This document shows positions 52,687-61,424 of a stretch of DNA of 64,000 nucleotides, one piece after another. Source of the stretch: Polyangium sp. y55x31 (GTDB lineage Bacteria; Myxococcota_A; Polyangia; Polyangiales; Polyangiaceae); the NCBI RefSeq assembly GCF_029946505.1, contig NZ_JARZHG010000001.1, positions 620,001 to 684,000 on the forward strand, given 5' to 3'. Position numbers and translations under genes: made by a program. Under the pieces are notes generated by a model, which saw only the letters and a program-made list of their open reading frames with translations, had not been told where the DNA came from and made no database searches. Positions within the stretch are counted from its first letter, which is position 1, and each line of letters opens with the position of its first letter.

Positions 52687-53900
52687 GCCCGGCGCGGAAC
52701 GGAGAAGCCCCTCGATGGCAGGACGGGATCGCCCTCACCAACTCGGGCGGGATCAAACCGACCTATGGGAATCTCTGCCTGATCCTGCGCCACGTCTATG
52801 GCTCGCGGCTCGCCTACAACTTGATGCGGGCCGCGCCCTGTATCGACGAGCGGCCCTTTGGCGACGGCGATCTCGGGCGCCTGCGCGAGGACATCGAACG
52901 CCGATTCGCGGTGAGCTTCTCGGCCGAAAACCTCGGCATGGGCGTCCGTCAGATCGCCGAGGAACGTTCATTCCATCCCGTCCGGCGATACCTCGAAGGG
53001 CTCGCGTGGGATGGCGAGCTCCGGATCGCGCGGCTCCTCGCCGAGGTCTTCGAGGTGGCCGAGACGCCGCTCCATTGCTCGTACCTCCTGCGGTGGTTTG
53101 TCGGCTGCGTCGCGCGGGCCATCCGGCCGGGGTGCAAGCTCGATACGGCGCTCGTCCTCCTGGGGGAGCAGGGTGAGCGCAAGAGCACGTTTTTCGAGAT
53201 TCTCGGCGGTGAGTGGTTCGCGGATACCGCCGTCGACATCTCCACGCGCCAGGGGCTCCTGCAGATCGCGGCGGCGTGGATCTACGAGTGGGCGGAACTC
53301 GAGCGCGTCACGTCGAAGAAGGCCGTCTCCGAGGTCAAGGCGTTTCTTTCGTCGCGGAAAGACGTCTTCGTCCCGCCCTACGGCCGCGGCGTCGTCGAGC
53401 ATCCGCGGACGACGGTCATCGTCGGCAGCACGAACGAGAATCACATCCTCACGGACTCGACGGGGTCGCGCCGGTTCTGGGTCCTGCCCGTGCGGAGGCG
53501 GCTCAACTTCCGCGTTTTGGAGGCGTGGCGGGATCAGCTCTGGGCGGAGGCGGTCGCCTGGTACGTATCGGATCACCCGTGGTGGCTCGACGACGAGGAA
53601 GAGGCCGAGCGCGCGGCGGAGGCCACGGCCTACGAGATGGAGGACGCGTGGTTCCCGCTCGTGGAGCAGTGGCTCCGGGGCTTCATGCGACGGCACAATC
53701 CGCGCGATCCCGAGGATGCGATTACGACGACGCGGATCCTGTCTGCTGCGGTGGACCTCGAGCCCTGCAAGCAGGACAAGGCGGCGCAGCTGCGGACCGG
53801 GGCGATCATGCGGGCGCTGGGGTACGAGTCGGGGAAGATGTGGATTGGGGAGGGTGAGGGGCGGAGGAATCTGCGGGTGTGGAGGCTGAAAGCATCGTAG
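52683..53900 (+). CDS. VirE-family P-loop helicase/ATPase
   Basis: 405 aa, overlaps PriPol by four bases. N-terminal helical part, then the ATPase domain: Walker A GEQGERKST, Walker B WIYEWAELE, and NENHILTDSTGSRRFWVLPV (sensor and arginine finger, as in VirE/D5-type proteins). C-terminal winged-helix-like domain (RTGAIMRALGYESGKMWIGE). Replicative helicase that works with PriPol on mobile elements. Confidence 0.9.
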   Translation: MSPARNGEAPRWQDGIALTNSGGIKPTYGNLCLILRHVYGSRLAYNLMRAAPCIDERPFGDGDLGRLREDIERRFAVSFSAENLGMGVRQIAEERSFHPVRRYLEGLAWDGELRIARLLAEVFEVAETPLHCSYLLRWFVGCVARAIRPGCKLDTALVLLGEQGERKSTFFEILGGEWFADTAVDISTRQGLLQIAAAWIYEWAELERVTSKKAVSEVKAFLSSRKDVFVPPYGRGVVEHPRTTVIVGSTNENHILTDSTGSRRFWVLPVRRRLNFRVLEAWRDQLWAEAVAWYVSDHPWWLDDEEEAERAAEATAYEMEDAWFPLVEQWLRGFMRRHNPRDPEDAITTTRILSAAVDLEPCKQDKAAQLRTGAIMRALGYESGKMWIGEGEGRRNLRVWRLKAS

Positions 53901-54960
53901 AAAGGCGGGGATTCGGGCTCGGTCCTGCCGATGGAGACTTGCATGTGTGACGCCGCTCAGAAGTTCGTTTTCCCCGCGGCAACGACCCCGCGCCCGCATC
54001 GAACTCCGATGCCCCCTTCCTGGGTGCGTCGCGTACGGAGGGGCTTGCCTGTTCGGCGCCGGTGTGCCACCGCAACGCGACGCGTTCATCGATACGGTGC
54101 TTTTAGGCGGATATCGTCGAGCCAGGCCCGAACCCCTGGATCGGCGTGGGTCCGGGCCTGGGCGGCGAGCGCGAGCGCCTCGTCCCAGCGCTCGTCCGCG
54201 GCCGCGAGCCTCGCCTGGTGGGCGAGGACGAAGATTCGCCAGGCAACAAGGCAAGGCCGAGGTCTGTGACGAGCTCTGCGAGAGCGCGCCTCCCCGCGGC
54301 GGCTCACTCCCACGCCCTCGCCGCGATCTGCCGCCCGAGGAAATCGAACGAGGGAACGGCAAACCGATCAGGGACCCGGCGATTCGCTGGAGGTCGGGCG
54401 CGAGGCGCGAGGGGGGCTCGCCTGCGTCAAGGCGCCCGAGGAGCGGGGAGCGCGGCGCCGCCCGCGACACGCAGCTCGGTCACGCGCTCCGCCCCCTCAA
54501 GCTTCGTGGCCGGCGCCATCGAGATCGACCCCTCACGCCCCCGGGGCGCGCGATCCGCGCTGCAATCACTCCTGCGGCAGGAACGAGCGCGCACTGGTCG
54601 CGCGCACGATCTGGTAGCCGGGGGCATCAGTTCTGAGCCGCTTCCGCTCCCGCGACGAGGACCGTGCGCTCCTCGTTGCGGACGTAGGAGTTGCGTTTAC
54701 GGTAAGCATCTGCTCGGTAGGGCCCGCCCATGGAGTCATCGAGGAAGCGTGATCCTACCACGGGGGCAGGCGACCGGAAGGGGGGAGGCGAAGGCGTGGG
54801 CGGAGGCGGAGAACGCCAAGGGGGTCCACCGGTGCCAGGTGTGGGTGCGGAGAGCGGATCCGGGTGACGGCGCGGCAATTCTGGGCGGGGGTCCCGGGGT
54901 ACACTCGGGGGCATTCCTGTAACCGTGCCTGGGTCGGGGCCTCTGGCGAACACCTCGGAT
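53901..54960 (-). other. Degraded region between helicase and zincin operon
   Basis: About 1 kb with broken reading frames. On the minus strand pieces such as DERWDEALALAAQARTHADP (54086-54313), TKLEGAERVTELRVAG (54427-54627) and FLDDSMGGPYRADAYRKR (54627-54953) look like coding sequence but are separated by stops and frame changes. I read it as a decayed cargo gene, perhaps a TPR-type regulator. Nothing intact here. Confidence 0.45.
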
Positions 54961-54962
54961 TG

Positions 54963-54992
54963 TTGACAGGAACGCGCATGCCAGACTACATT
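54963..54992 (+). promoter_or_regulatory. Sigma-70-type promoter
   Basis: Perfect TTGACA at 54963-54968 and TACATT at 54987-54992 (4 of 6 of the TATAAT consensus), spacing 18. Such a match is rare in this GC-rich sequence. It lies 50-80 bases before the first gene of the zincin operon. Confidence 0.55.
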
Positions 54993-55039
54993 CGAGCGGA
55001 TCCATCTGGAGAATCCTCCGACCGAGGGGTGGGCTTGCC

Positions 55040-55846
55040 GTGTTCCGCATCCGAGCAGAGGTAATGCATGCGTTTCGGGCCGATGCCCACGCCACCTTCA
55101 TCGAGGAGATGATGCGGCACCTCACGGGCTTCGCGCCCGAGGTGTGCAAATCGCTCGGCGGGGACAGGCTGCGCGAGGCGGTGCGAGAGGGCGTGACCCG
55201 CGCGGGGGCGTACGGCTTCACTTATCGTGGCCCAATCCGGCTCTTTCTGGAGTCCATGTTCGTCCTTGGCTCCGAGTTCGACGACGATCCGCAATACCCG
55301 TGGGCGGGGCAGGCGCTGCGGCAGCAGGACTTCCCCAACCAGATGTTCAAGGCCGGGCGGTTGGAGCACCTTTTGAGGGACTACGTCACGCAGGTGGCCG
55401 GACCGGACAACGCGTTGTCTCGACAAGCCCTCCTCCGACTCGAAGCGCTCGCCACGCGCTCCGATTTGATCTTCCACGCGTCGAGCTCGCGCTCGGACAT
55501 CCTGGCCGCGTTCGGGGCGATCTTTCCGAGCAAGCTCCGCTTCATCGGTCAGGCTGCCGCCGAGGAGCTCGTGGATCGCGTGGAGGTGATGTCGCGATCG
55601 GTGTTCGGCGCATACCAGCCGCGCGCCTTGGCCGTCATGGCAGTCCTCGGGTTCTCGTTCGGCGTGGGCTTCGCAGATGATCCACTCCTGCCCTGGATCG
55701 GCGCGATCTTGCGGAGCGAGCATATCGAGGACGCCGCTACGAGGGCGCTACGCCTGGAGCGCAGCGCCGTCCTTCGGCTGAAGACCGTCAACAAGAACCT
55801 CGGCGTCACGCACGGCACCGTGGCGCTAGAGGAGGTCCGGACGTGA
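55040..55846 (+). CDS. Unknown helical protein, first gene of zincin operon
   Basis: 268 aa from GTG 55040 (ATG 55064 is the alternative). Helical throughout, with ATFIEEMMRHLTGFAPEVC, GVTRAGAYGFTYRGPIRLFL and DDPQYPWAGQAL. A repeat of the motif DDP-x-PW appears again at FADDPLLPWIGAIL, so two similar halves. No known family. Stop overlaps the metallopeptidase start (GTGA); probably an accessory or immunity/chaperone partner of it, which is inference. Confidence 0.65.
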   Translation: MFRIRAEVMHAFRADAHATFIEEMMRHLTGFAPEVCKSLGGDRLREAVREGVTRAGAYGFTYRGPIRLFLESMFVLGSEFDDDPQYPWAGQALRQQDFPNQMFKAGRLEHLLRDYVTQVAGPDNALSRQALLRLEALATRSDLIFHASSSRSDILAAFGAIFPSKLRFIGQAAAEELVDRVEVMSRSVFGAYQPRALAVMAVLGFSFGVGFADDPLLPWIGAILRSEHIEDAATRALRLERSAVLRLKTVNKNLGVTHGTVALEEVRT

Positions 55847-56922
55847 CGACATCGATGCCTACGCCCACCAGCTCCGGCAATGGCGGATGCCCGGTGGGCC
55901 CTGGCCAGGCCACCTGCTGTCTGGGCCGTCTGGGAAGCCACGAGGTCGATGACCACTACAAGCGCGTGTTCCAAAAGTACGGCCGCAGCACGAGCTGGTT
56001 TCCGAGCAAGGCCGTCGCCACGGCGAACCTGCCCAAGGGCGTAACCTGGGAAACCTACTACTACCGCGACCGCTACCGCTTCCTGCTCGCGTACCAGACG
56101 AAGGCGGCGGCGTCAGGCACCGGCTTTACAGGCACGATCGACGTGACGTTGCGGGCACACGCCACGGTACATTCGACCCTCCCGAACTTGCTGTCATCTG
56201 CACCGGGCCTATTCACGACGGTGACCTCGCAGAGAATCACAGCGGCGTTCACGAGCTGGAATAACGCCGTCCAGAAGCACTGGACCAACCGCAACTACAT
56301 CGTCGAGCTCGGGGCGCCCGATTGCCCGGGGACTTTCGCCATGAAATTCGCCCTCAAGCAGGAGAGCAACGCGGTGCGGGCGCATGTCACGTTCTCGGTC
56401 CTCGAAATGCAGCACCCGAACACAGACAAAGTCTGGGCCGCGGCCCTTGGCAATCCGGCCGATCCGCTCTACCACACGGCGCAGGACCTGGCGAAGGAGT
56501 GGCGTTCGAACGCGAAGAAGTTCAACATCGGCGACTCCCGAGGCGCCCTCGTCTTCGCGCACGAGTACGGTCATTGGATGGGATGGGGCGACGAGTACAT
56601 CGAGGAGAGCGGGACCATGCCGCACCCAACGGCGAAGGGCAAGACCGTCGCCATGGAGACGAAAAGCAAGACCAACCACGTCTCGCTGCGCGTCGCGATC
56701 CGCATCAAGAACCCGACGAGGGTCTACCACAGCGCCCATGGTACGGATCAGGAGGATATCGACATTACGCCCAACGCCGTTCGGAATGGGTTGATGGCGA
56801 GCATGACCACGCCCCTCTATCCGGCGCGCTACGTATACACGATCGTCCACGACTTCATTCGGCTGTACAACAAAGATCATTACGGGGGCGGCACGACGGC
56901 CTATTGCAATGACGTCCGCTGA
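55843..56922 (+). CDS. Zincin metallopeptidase-like protein
   Basis: 359 aa, GTG overlapping the previous TGA. N-terminal Cys-rich stretch (GNGGCPVGPGQATCCLG). The zinc site HEYGHWMGWGDEY (residues 239-251) has HExxH and a following GxxDE, similar to metzincins, with the third ligand probably the Asp. Strand-rich domain before it (TGTIDVTLRAHATVHSTL). No signal peptide. Probably a toxin-like or effector protease given its linked partners; the substrate is unknown and a secretion system is not evident here. Confidence 0.78.
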   Translation: MTTSMPTPTSSGNGGCPVGPGQATCCLGRLGSHEVDDHYKRVFQKYGRSTSWFPSKAVATANLPKGVTWETYYYRDRYRFLLAYQTKAAASGTGFTGTIDVTLRAHATVHSTLPNLLSSAPGLFTTVTSQRITAAFTSWNNAVQKHWTNRNYIVELGAPDCPGTFAMKFALKQESNAVRAHVTFSVLEMQHPNTDKVWAAALGNPADPLYHTAQDLAKEWRSNAKKFNIGDSRGALVFAHEYGHWMGWGDEYIEESGTMPHPTAKGKTVAMETKSKTNHVSLRVAIRIKNPTRVYHSAHGTDQEDIDITPNAVRNGLMASMTTPLYPARYVYTIVHDFIRLYNKDHYGGGTTAYCNDVR

Positions 56923-57469
56923 GAGCATTCACATGAACATCAGCCAGATCGACAGAGGCGTGACGTACTCGTACGCGATCGGTACACTCGCCGTCACCTA
57001 CCTAAGCGGCAAGGACGCGGACGCGACCACGCCCGTCTTCGATATGAGCGTCGGCGAGATCACCCTACAGAACATGAGCGTTCGTCCGATCAACCTCAGA
57101 TACGATGCTTCACAGACGCGCCATGGCGGCCACGACATCACGTTCGGCCCCCATGCGCAGGGGCCCCTCGTCGAGACGGAGCCCCTACCCCACGAAGATC
57201 CGCCCATCCCCGTGGATTACGATCTCGCGCCCGGGCAGAAGCTGCTGATCAGCCGCCGCGATTTCATGGACATCGTTTTGCGTGCAGGGGTCGACGTTCT
57301 CCAGAATGGCGATGTGTGTACGCGATTCGAGGCCGCGCTCCAGATCGACGGCGCCCTGCACACGCTGCAGTTCGGTCCGCACTGTTTCCACGTTGCGCTC
57401 GATCGGGACTGGGAACTGGAAAAGGAGCGCTACGTACAGTTTTTCCTCGACCGCGACCGAAGGGTGTAG
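56909..57469 (+). CDS. Unknown beta-rich protein, last gene of zincin operon
   Basis: 186 aa, ATG 56909 overlaps the peptidase end; ATG 56933 with GAGAG upstream is an alternative. Strands with Asp/Pro loops (SVGEITLQNMSVRPINLRYD; LDRDWELEKERYVQFFLDRD). No known family. Its position after a toxin-like gene would suit an immunity or accessory protein. Confidence 0.65.
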   Translation: MTSAESIHMNISQIDRGVTYSYAIGTLAVTYLSGKDADATTPVFDMSVGEITLQNMSVRPINLRYDASQTRHGGHDITFGPHAQGPLVETEPLPHEDPPIPVDYDLAPGQKLLISRRDFMDIVLRAGVDVLQNGDVCTRFEAALQIDGALHTLQFGPHCFHVALDRDWELEKERYVQFFLDRDRRV

Positions 57470-57747
57470 AAAACCTGAACGATCCCGTCGAGGAGTGGGG
57501 TCTTGCGTCGGCGGCGTGTGCGTGGACGAGTCCGCAAAACCGCGGTTTGTCCGACATGGACATCATGCAGCCGCGTCATAGTCCGGCCAAACGAGCGCTC
57601 GACGGGTAAAACCAACGGTTTGTCCGAGATCCCGTTTGTCGGTCACCCTCACACACAACGGGCTCCCTGTGCCACCCTGCCCACGGATCGCGGCTTCGCC
57701 CGAGGTCGGGACCTCGGCAAACAGCTCCAAGAGACTGTGACGGAGCG

Positions 57748-57987
57748 CTAAGAAGCGGTTTGCAGCGCGCCGCCCCCAGCCACGGGGGCGCGAAGCACCT
57801 CGACCACCCGCTCACACAACCGCAGCGCCCTCGCCACCTGGAGCGGCCCCCCCTTCGCCGCCTCCCTCGCCAGCGCGACGAGCGCCTCCAGCCTGAGCAC
57901 CCCCTCAACCACCTCGACCGCCCGCGCCGCCCCCTCGTCCTGCCCATCCGCCACGAGCCGCAGCGCCTCGATCGCCGCATGGACCAA
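57748..57987 (-). CDS. Small helical protein next to the right boundary
   Basis: 79 aa from a TTG; the frame continues upstream through the tRNA fragment and integrase fragment, so the start is uncertain. Ala/Leu/Arg helices (ARAVEVVEGVLRLEALVALA; VARALRLCERVVEVL). Last gene of the element on this side. Function unknown. The 57470-57747 stretch before it holds nothing I can support. Confidence 0.4.
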   Translation of the reverse strand: MVHAAIEALRLVADGQDEGAARAVEVVEGVLRLEALVALAREAAKGGPLQVARALRLCERVVEVLRAPVAGGGALQTAS

Positions 57988-58040
57988 ATCTGGACCAAAA
58001 TCTGACCTAACCTCTCGAACTTCCTCACGATCCCGATGCT

Positions 58041-58185
58041 CTTCTAAGCCGCGGGTCGCAGGTTCGAGTCCTGCCGGGCGTGCCCGCGAAATCGTTGAGG
58101 ATTTCGCGCTACCCCCTCCAAGGTGTTGGTCCATATTTGGTCCATGGGGGGTGCGGCCTACACTCCCGTGCGTCGCCTTCGCGGC
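58041..58185. repeat. attR: 145-bp direct repeat
   Basis: Perfect copy of 23492-23636. Contains only the 3' 42 bases of tRNA-Arg, so it is not a second tRNA gene. Followed by integrase sequence of another element copy. Confidence 0.88.
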
Positions 58186-58446
58186 TGCCTTGAGGGCAGT
58201 TGCGCCGAGGTGGGAGTCGTGCGCAGGCCTCGGCCGTCGGCCGTCGTGGCGCCGCTCGGGGACGATCCCCGCCGCGGCGAGGTAGCTGTCCCAGGGGTTG
58301 ACCTTGACGGCCTTGCCGTTCTTGTGGGTCGAGAACTGGAAGAGCACACCGACCCCGCGCCGGGCCCCGCGCGGACCAGGGAACGCCAGGGAGAGAGCGT
58401 TCCGAGGGCACCACGCGCGCGTTCCAGCGGGTTCGCCCGCGGTCGT
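58086..58446 (-). pseudogene. Integrase remnant
   Basis: Encodes the C-terminal part (CPRNALSLAFPGPRG, FQFSTHKNGKAVKV) and the 3' end, but lacks the HxxR...H segment and the catalytic Tyr region. Cannot be active. Confidence 0.85.
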
Positions 58447-58679
58447 TGTACCGGCCCAGCAGGCCAGGAGGGCGTCTCGTACTGCTACCCGCTCCCCCGT
58501 CAACTCCTGGTTTTGTACCGTTACAAGAGAAAGAGCGCGGATGTGCCGCAGAAATGAGGCGGTTTACGCTCCGGTACAACGTACCGGGCCCTTGACCGGG
58601 CGCGGCTACGACGGGTCCCCGTGTGGCCTACGGCGGTCGGACTCTCGAAGGGCAAGCGTCCCAGCGACGCCGATTCTCC

Positions 58680-58877
58680 TCATAGGTGCGTGCCCGTCGA
58701 CCAGAGCGCACGCCCTTCCGCCGAGTAAATCACAACATTCCCGTCATCCTGCACGATGAGGTAGGCCCCTGGATGACGGTCGGTTCCTGAAGCCCAGACG
58801 GCTGCGCCATTGTGCGCGTACAGGACGAGATTCCCGTCGCTTTGCATGTAGCACCCCGTGATCGCCCAACGGCGCAC
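58680..58877 (-). pseudogene. Mannose-binding (B-)lectin domain fragment
   Basis: 65 codons with two bulb-lectin motifs, MQSDGNLVLYAHNGAAVWAS and VQDDGNVVIYSAEGRALWST. The domain normally has three such repeats and a longer protein, so this is a part; the upstream frame is broken. Inside the scar of the second element. Confidence 0.6.
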
Positions 58878-58975
58878 GTTTCATATCGACTCCCCCTGTT
58901 CTTGCCCATGGGCTGCAGAGTTTTGCCGCTCCGGGCAGCATGTTGAGCGCTCGTGCGGCCGCGCCAAGCTGCCTT

Positions 58976-59158
58976 GCAGTTCCTCGAGCAAGTCCCGCTC
59001 GTACCTACCCGCATCCCCCTCCCCTCCCGCCTCTCCACCATCACCGCCAGCTCCTGCTCCGCCCGCCTCCACTGCTCCGCGGGCGCCGCATGCGCGACAA
59101 TCTTTGCCACCGTCAGCGGCGCGCGCTGATCGTCGATGAGCCTCCCGATCAACGGGTG
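58976..59158 (-). pseudogene. Remnant of the 117-aa gene
   Basis: Matches 25914-26104 with scattered changes (HPLIGRLIDDQRAPLTVAKI and RRAEQELAVMVERREGRG kept) but has frame breaks. The gap 59159-59335 that follows holds nothing recognisable. Confidence 0.75.
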
Positions 59159-59335
59159 GATGAAACTTGAAAAAGAACGGTTCGCGGCCCTCGCGCAGGT
59201 TCCTCGCGAACGGAAAGCCCAAGGGAACACGGCGGAGTCCACGGGCCCATAGGCGCCCAACCTACGACATCGACACCGCAGCCCGCTTGCCGGCGTTGAC
59301 GCGCGCGCGATGGAGCGACTATCGTCTGCTCGCGT

Positions 59336-59824
59336 ATGCGTCCTCCGTATCCCTGGCTCCTCTTGGCTTCGCTCTTCGTCACCGCGTGCGGGTCGAGCGC
59401 AGGCCCTGGCAAAACTGCTGATTCCGCCGGTCCGGAGAGCGAGCGGACGGACAAGGCCAGGGAGTGCGATGCGGTCATCGCGATCATCAACAAGGGCATC
59501 AAGGACCTGAACGCGCCGTCGAACGAGGGCGACGATCCGACTGGCGCAAAGCAGCTTCGAGCGATGGCCGATACGCTGGATGCCGTAGCCCGGGACATCG
59601 AGGCCGTGGACGTGACGCGACCAGAGCTCGGCCGGAAGGTAACAGACTACGGGGATATGGCGCGAGATACCGCGAAGGCCGCGCGAGACCTGGCGCGTGC
59701 ATCTGAGGCCAAGGACGCCCGCGGGATCAAGGCGGCACAGTCTGCGCTCGATACCGCTGTGAAGCGGGAGGATCCGCTGGTCGACAGCATCAATGCCTAC
59801 TGCCAGGCCAAACAAGGTCCCTAA
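59336..59824 (+). CDS. Small helical lipoprotein
   Basis: 162 aa. Leader PYPWLLLASLFVTACGSS with lipobox V-T-A-C. The mature part is a four-helix-like domain (CDAVIAIINKGIKDLNAPS; AMADTLDAVARDIEAVDV; AARDLARASEAKDARGIKAA) with two Cys (RECDA, AYCQA) that could pair. Common in myxobacteria; function unknown. First chromosomal gene after the scar. Confidence 0.75.
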   Translation: MRPPYPWLLLASLFVTACGSSAGPGKTADSAGPESERTDKARECDAVIAIINKGIKDLNAPSNEGDDPTGAKQLRAMADTLDAVARDIEAVDVTRPELGRKVTDYGDMARDTAKAARDLARASEAKDARGIKAAQSALDTAVKREDPLVDSINAYCQAKQGP

Positions 59825-59832
59825 AGTCATCT

Positions 59833-59945
59833 CGTGAACCGTCCAGGAGCGTCCTGAGGTACACGACGATGCATCCGAGGTGGACGAAGCCGAGGAAATT
59901 CTCGGCGTGGCGCTCGTACCTTAGGTCACGTGGCTCAGCGGACGC
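59833..59945 (-). pseudogene. IS5-type transposase C-terminal remnant
   Basis: Complement reads RYERHAENFLGFVHLGCIVVYL, matching the conserved C-terminal end of IS5-family transposases (R-Y-E-R-x-x-x-N-F-L-x-F-x-H-L). Only about 35 codons remain, no ends are visible. Confidence 0.65.
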
Positions 59946-60115
59946 CGAAAGCGACATGGCCACCGAAGTCGACGAGGGCGCGGGATAAAGTCTCCGGACG
60001 ATGGGCCATAAGGACGCGCTGGAAACCGGATGCGCTTTACCTGGCTGGAGTGCGAGCGCGCTCGGCGGCGGGCGGCCTTGCAAACGTTCTTCGCGTTAAC
60101 TACCCTCCCGAGCCT

Positions 60116-61360
60116 GTGCCGTCCTTCGCCTTCGTCCAGTTCGCTCGCGCCTCTGCAGCCATTGCCTTCGTTCTTATAGCGTCCGCCGGATGCGGGGGCG
60201 CGCCCGAGCATCCGGCGGCTCCTGCGCCCTCGCTGCCGCCGCCTCCTGCGCTCGCCGGCGTGCCGCCGCTTGGCTGCGCGGCGCCGCTCGCCGATCGATC
60301 GGCGAAGGCAACGGCTCTCGTCGCGAGCGAGCTCCACACGTGCGCGCTCCTCGACGGCGGTCGCGTGGCGTGTTGGGGGCGCGACGAGAAGCGCGGTCGG
60401 ATGAATCTTTGCGAGGGCAAACACGCGGCTCTGGCCGTCGAGCTACCGTTCGAACGCGGGGACCAGGTCGCGACCTCGATGGAAGGTACGTGCACGCTCT
60501 CGCAAGGCTCCGTCCGCTGCACGGAAGCAATCTTCACCGCGCTGTGCGATGATCACGCCTGCGGGAGCGGAGAGGTTCGGGCGCTCGCGGGCGCCTCACG
60601 AATTGCGGTCGGCGACCACCACGTCTGCGCCATCGTTCGTGGTGAGGTCGTTTGCGTGGCCCCCGTATTTTCGACCGGCGTGCCGCCGGTGCTCGGTAAT
60701 CTCGGCGGTCGCGAGGCAAAGCGGGCGCCGGCGGGTGCAGGCGGCGAATACGCGCGGAGCAAGGTGCCGATTCGCGGAGCAACGCTCTTGACGGCCGGCT
60801 TCGGTTTCTCGTGCGCGACCGATGCAGCAGGTGCGGTGTGGTGTTGGGGCCAAAATTATAATGGCGTGCTCGGCGTGGCACACGGCAAAGAGCAGGACGA
60901 CGGCGTTCTGCACCGCGTGGCGGCCTTCGATGGCGTCGTCCACCTCGAGTCGAACCGCGCGACAGTGTGCGCAATCACGCGCGCGGGCGACACGTATTGC
61001 TGGGGCGCCGATTTCGATGACGGTCCTGTCAAGATGCCGTTCGAGCGCGCGCGCGACGTCGCGATCGGAGACGGATTCGTCTGCGCGGTCGACGGCGCGA
61101 ACCGCGTGACTTGCGCGGGAAAGTTCAGGGATGTGCTCGGCGCAGAGCCGCTGTCATTCGCCGGCAAGCCGATCGAGATCGCGAGCGGCGGCGGGCGCCT
61201 GTGCGCGCGGCTCGAAAGCGGCGCGATCGCGTGTGCCGGAATCTCCGGGTACCTCGGCGACGGCGGCGGTTTGCCGAAGCCCGTCAACGACGGCTCCGGC
61301 GCGATGGACGTCAGGCTCGTACACGAGCCGCGCTACGTCCTCGGCCCGCGCGCGGAATGA
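60116..61360 (+). CDS. RCC1-repeat-like lipoprotein
   Basis: 414 aa from GTG 60116. Leader SAAIAFVLIASAGCGGAPE with lipobox S-A-G-C, Pro-rich linker, then RCC1-type blades: LVASELHTCALLDGGRVACW, IAVGDHHVCAIVRGEVVCV, FGFSCATDAAGAVWCWGQN, VCAITRAGDTYCWGADF, DGFVCAVDGANRVTCAG. About six or seven repeats with Cys pairs, as in extracytoplasmic RCC1 proteins of myxobacteria. Probably a seven-bladed surface protein; partner unknown. Start inferred from the leader; the upstream frame is open. Confidence 0.8.
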   Translation: MPSFAFVQFARASAAIAFVLIASAGCGGAPEHPAAPAPSLPPPPALAGVPPLGCAAPLADRSAKATALVASELHTCALLDGGRVACWGRDEKRGRMNLCEGKHAALAVELPFERGDQVATSMEGTCTLSQGSVRCTEAIFTALCDDHACGSGEVRALAGASRIAVGDHHVCAIVRGEVVCVAPVFSTGVPPVLGNLGGREAKRAPAGAGGEYARSKVPIRGATLLTAGFGFSCATDAAGAVWCWGQNYNGVLGVAHGKEQDDGVLHRVAAFDGVVHLESNRATVCAITRAGDTYCWGADFDDGPVKMPFERARDVAIGDGFVCAVDGANRVTCAGKFRDVLGAEPLSFAGKPIEIASGGGRLCARLESGAIACAGISGYLGDGGGLPKPVNDGSGAMDVRLVHEPRYVLGPRAE

Positions 61361-61424
61361 CGCGCGCCGCGTCGATGCACGACGGTAGCTTCCCGCGTCG
61401 CTGGACGTCGGCGAGGATTCGCTC

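Larger units (their letters stand above)
23492..58040. mobile_element. 34.5-kb tRNA-Arg-integrated element (phage-like)
   Basis: Bounded by a 145-bp direct repeat whose first 42 bases are the 3' end of tRNA-Arg. Holds an integrase at the tRNA end, a PriPol/VirE replication pair, a repressor opposite a coupled early operon, a module of small structural-looking genes, and cargo (type I restriction-modification, zincin operon, lipoproteins). No large terminase, portal or tail protein was found, so a tailed-phage identity is not supported; a non-tailed virus or an unusual integrative element remain possible. No conjugation genes are present either. Confidence 0.85.
58041..59158. mobile_element. 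Deleted second copy of the element left end
   Basis: Segments line up with the left end in order: 58041-58205 with 23492-23657; 58212-58412 with 23811-24012; 58413-58450 with 24767-24800; 58446-58590 with 25303-25450; 58976-59158 with 25914-26104. The missing pieces are internal deletions, some at short shared sequences (for example GTTGTACCGG at 24796/25304). A related element once sat at the same tRNA and has decayed to a scar. Confidence 0.85.

Noticed and set aside
53960-54960. An intact TPR protein gene between the helicase and the zincin operon
   Set aside because: Pieces are in different frames with stops between them; no continuous gene can be drawn.
57470-57747. A possible small gene with repeated GTTTGTCCG words
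   Set aside because: The words occur several times but the frames are broken and no ribosome site is present; I see only non-coding sequence.
58041-58083. A second tRNA-Arg at the right boundary
   Set aside because: Only the 3' half is present, from the anticodon loop onward; the acceptor 5' strand and D arm are missing, so it is an attachment-site copy.
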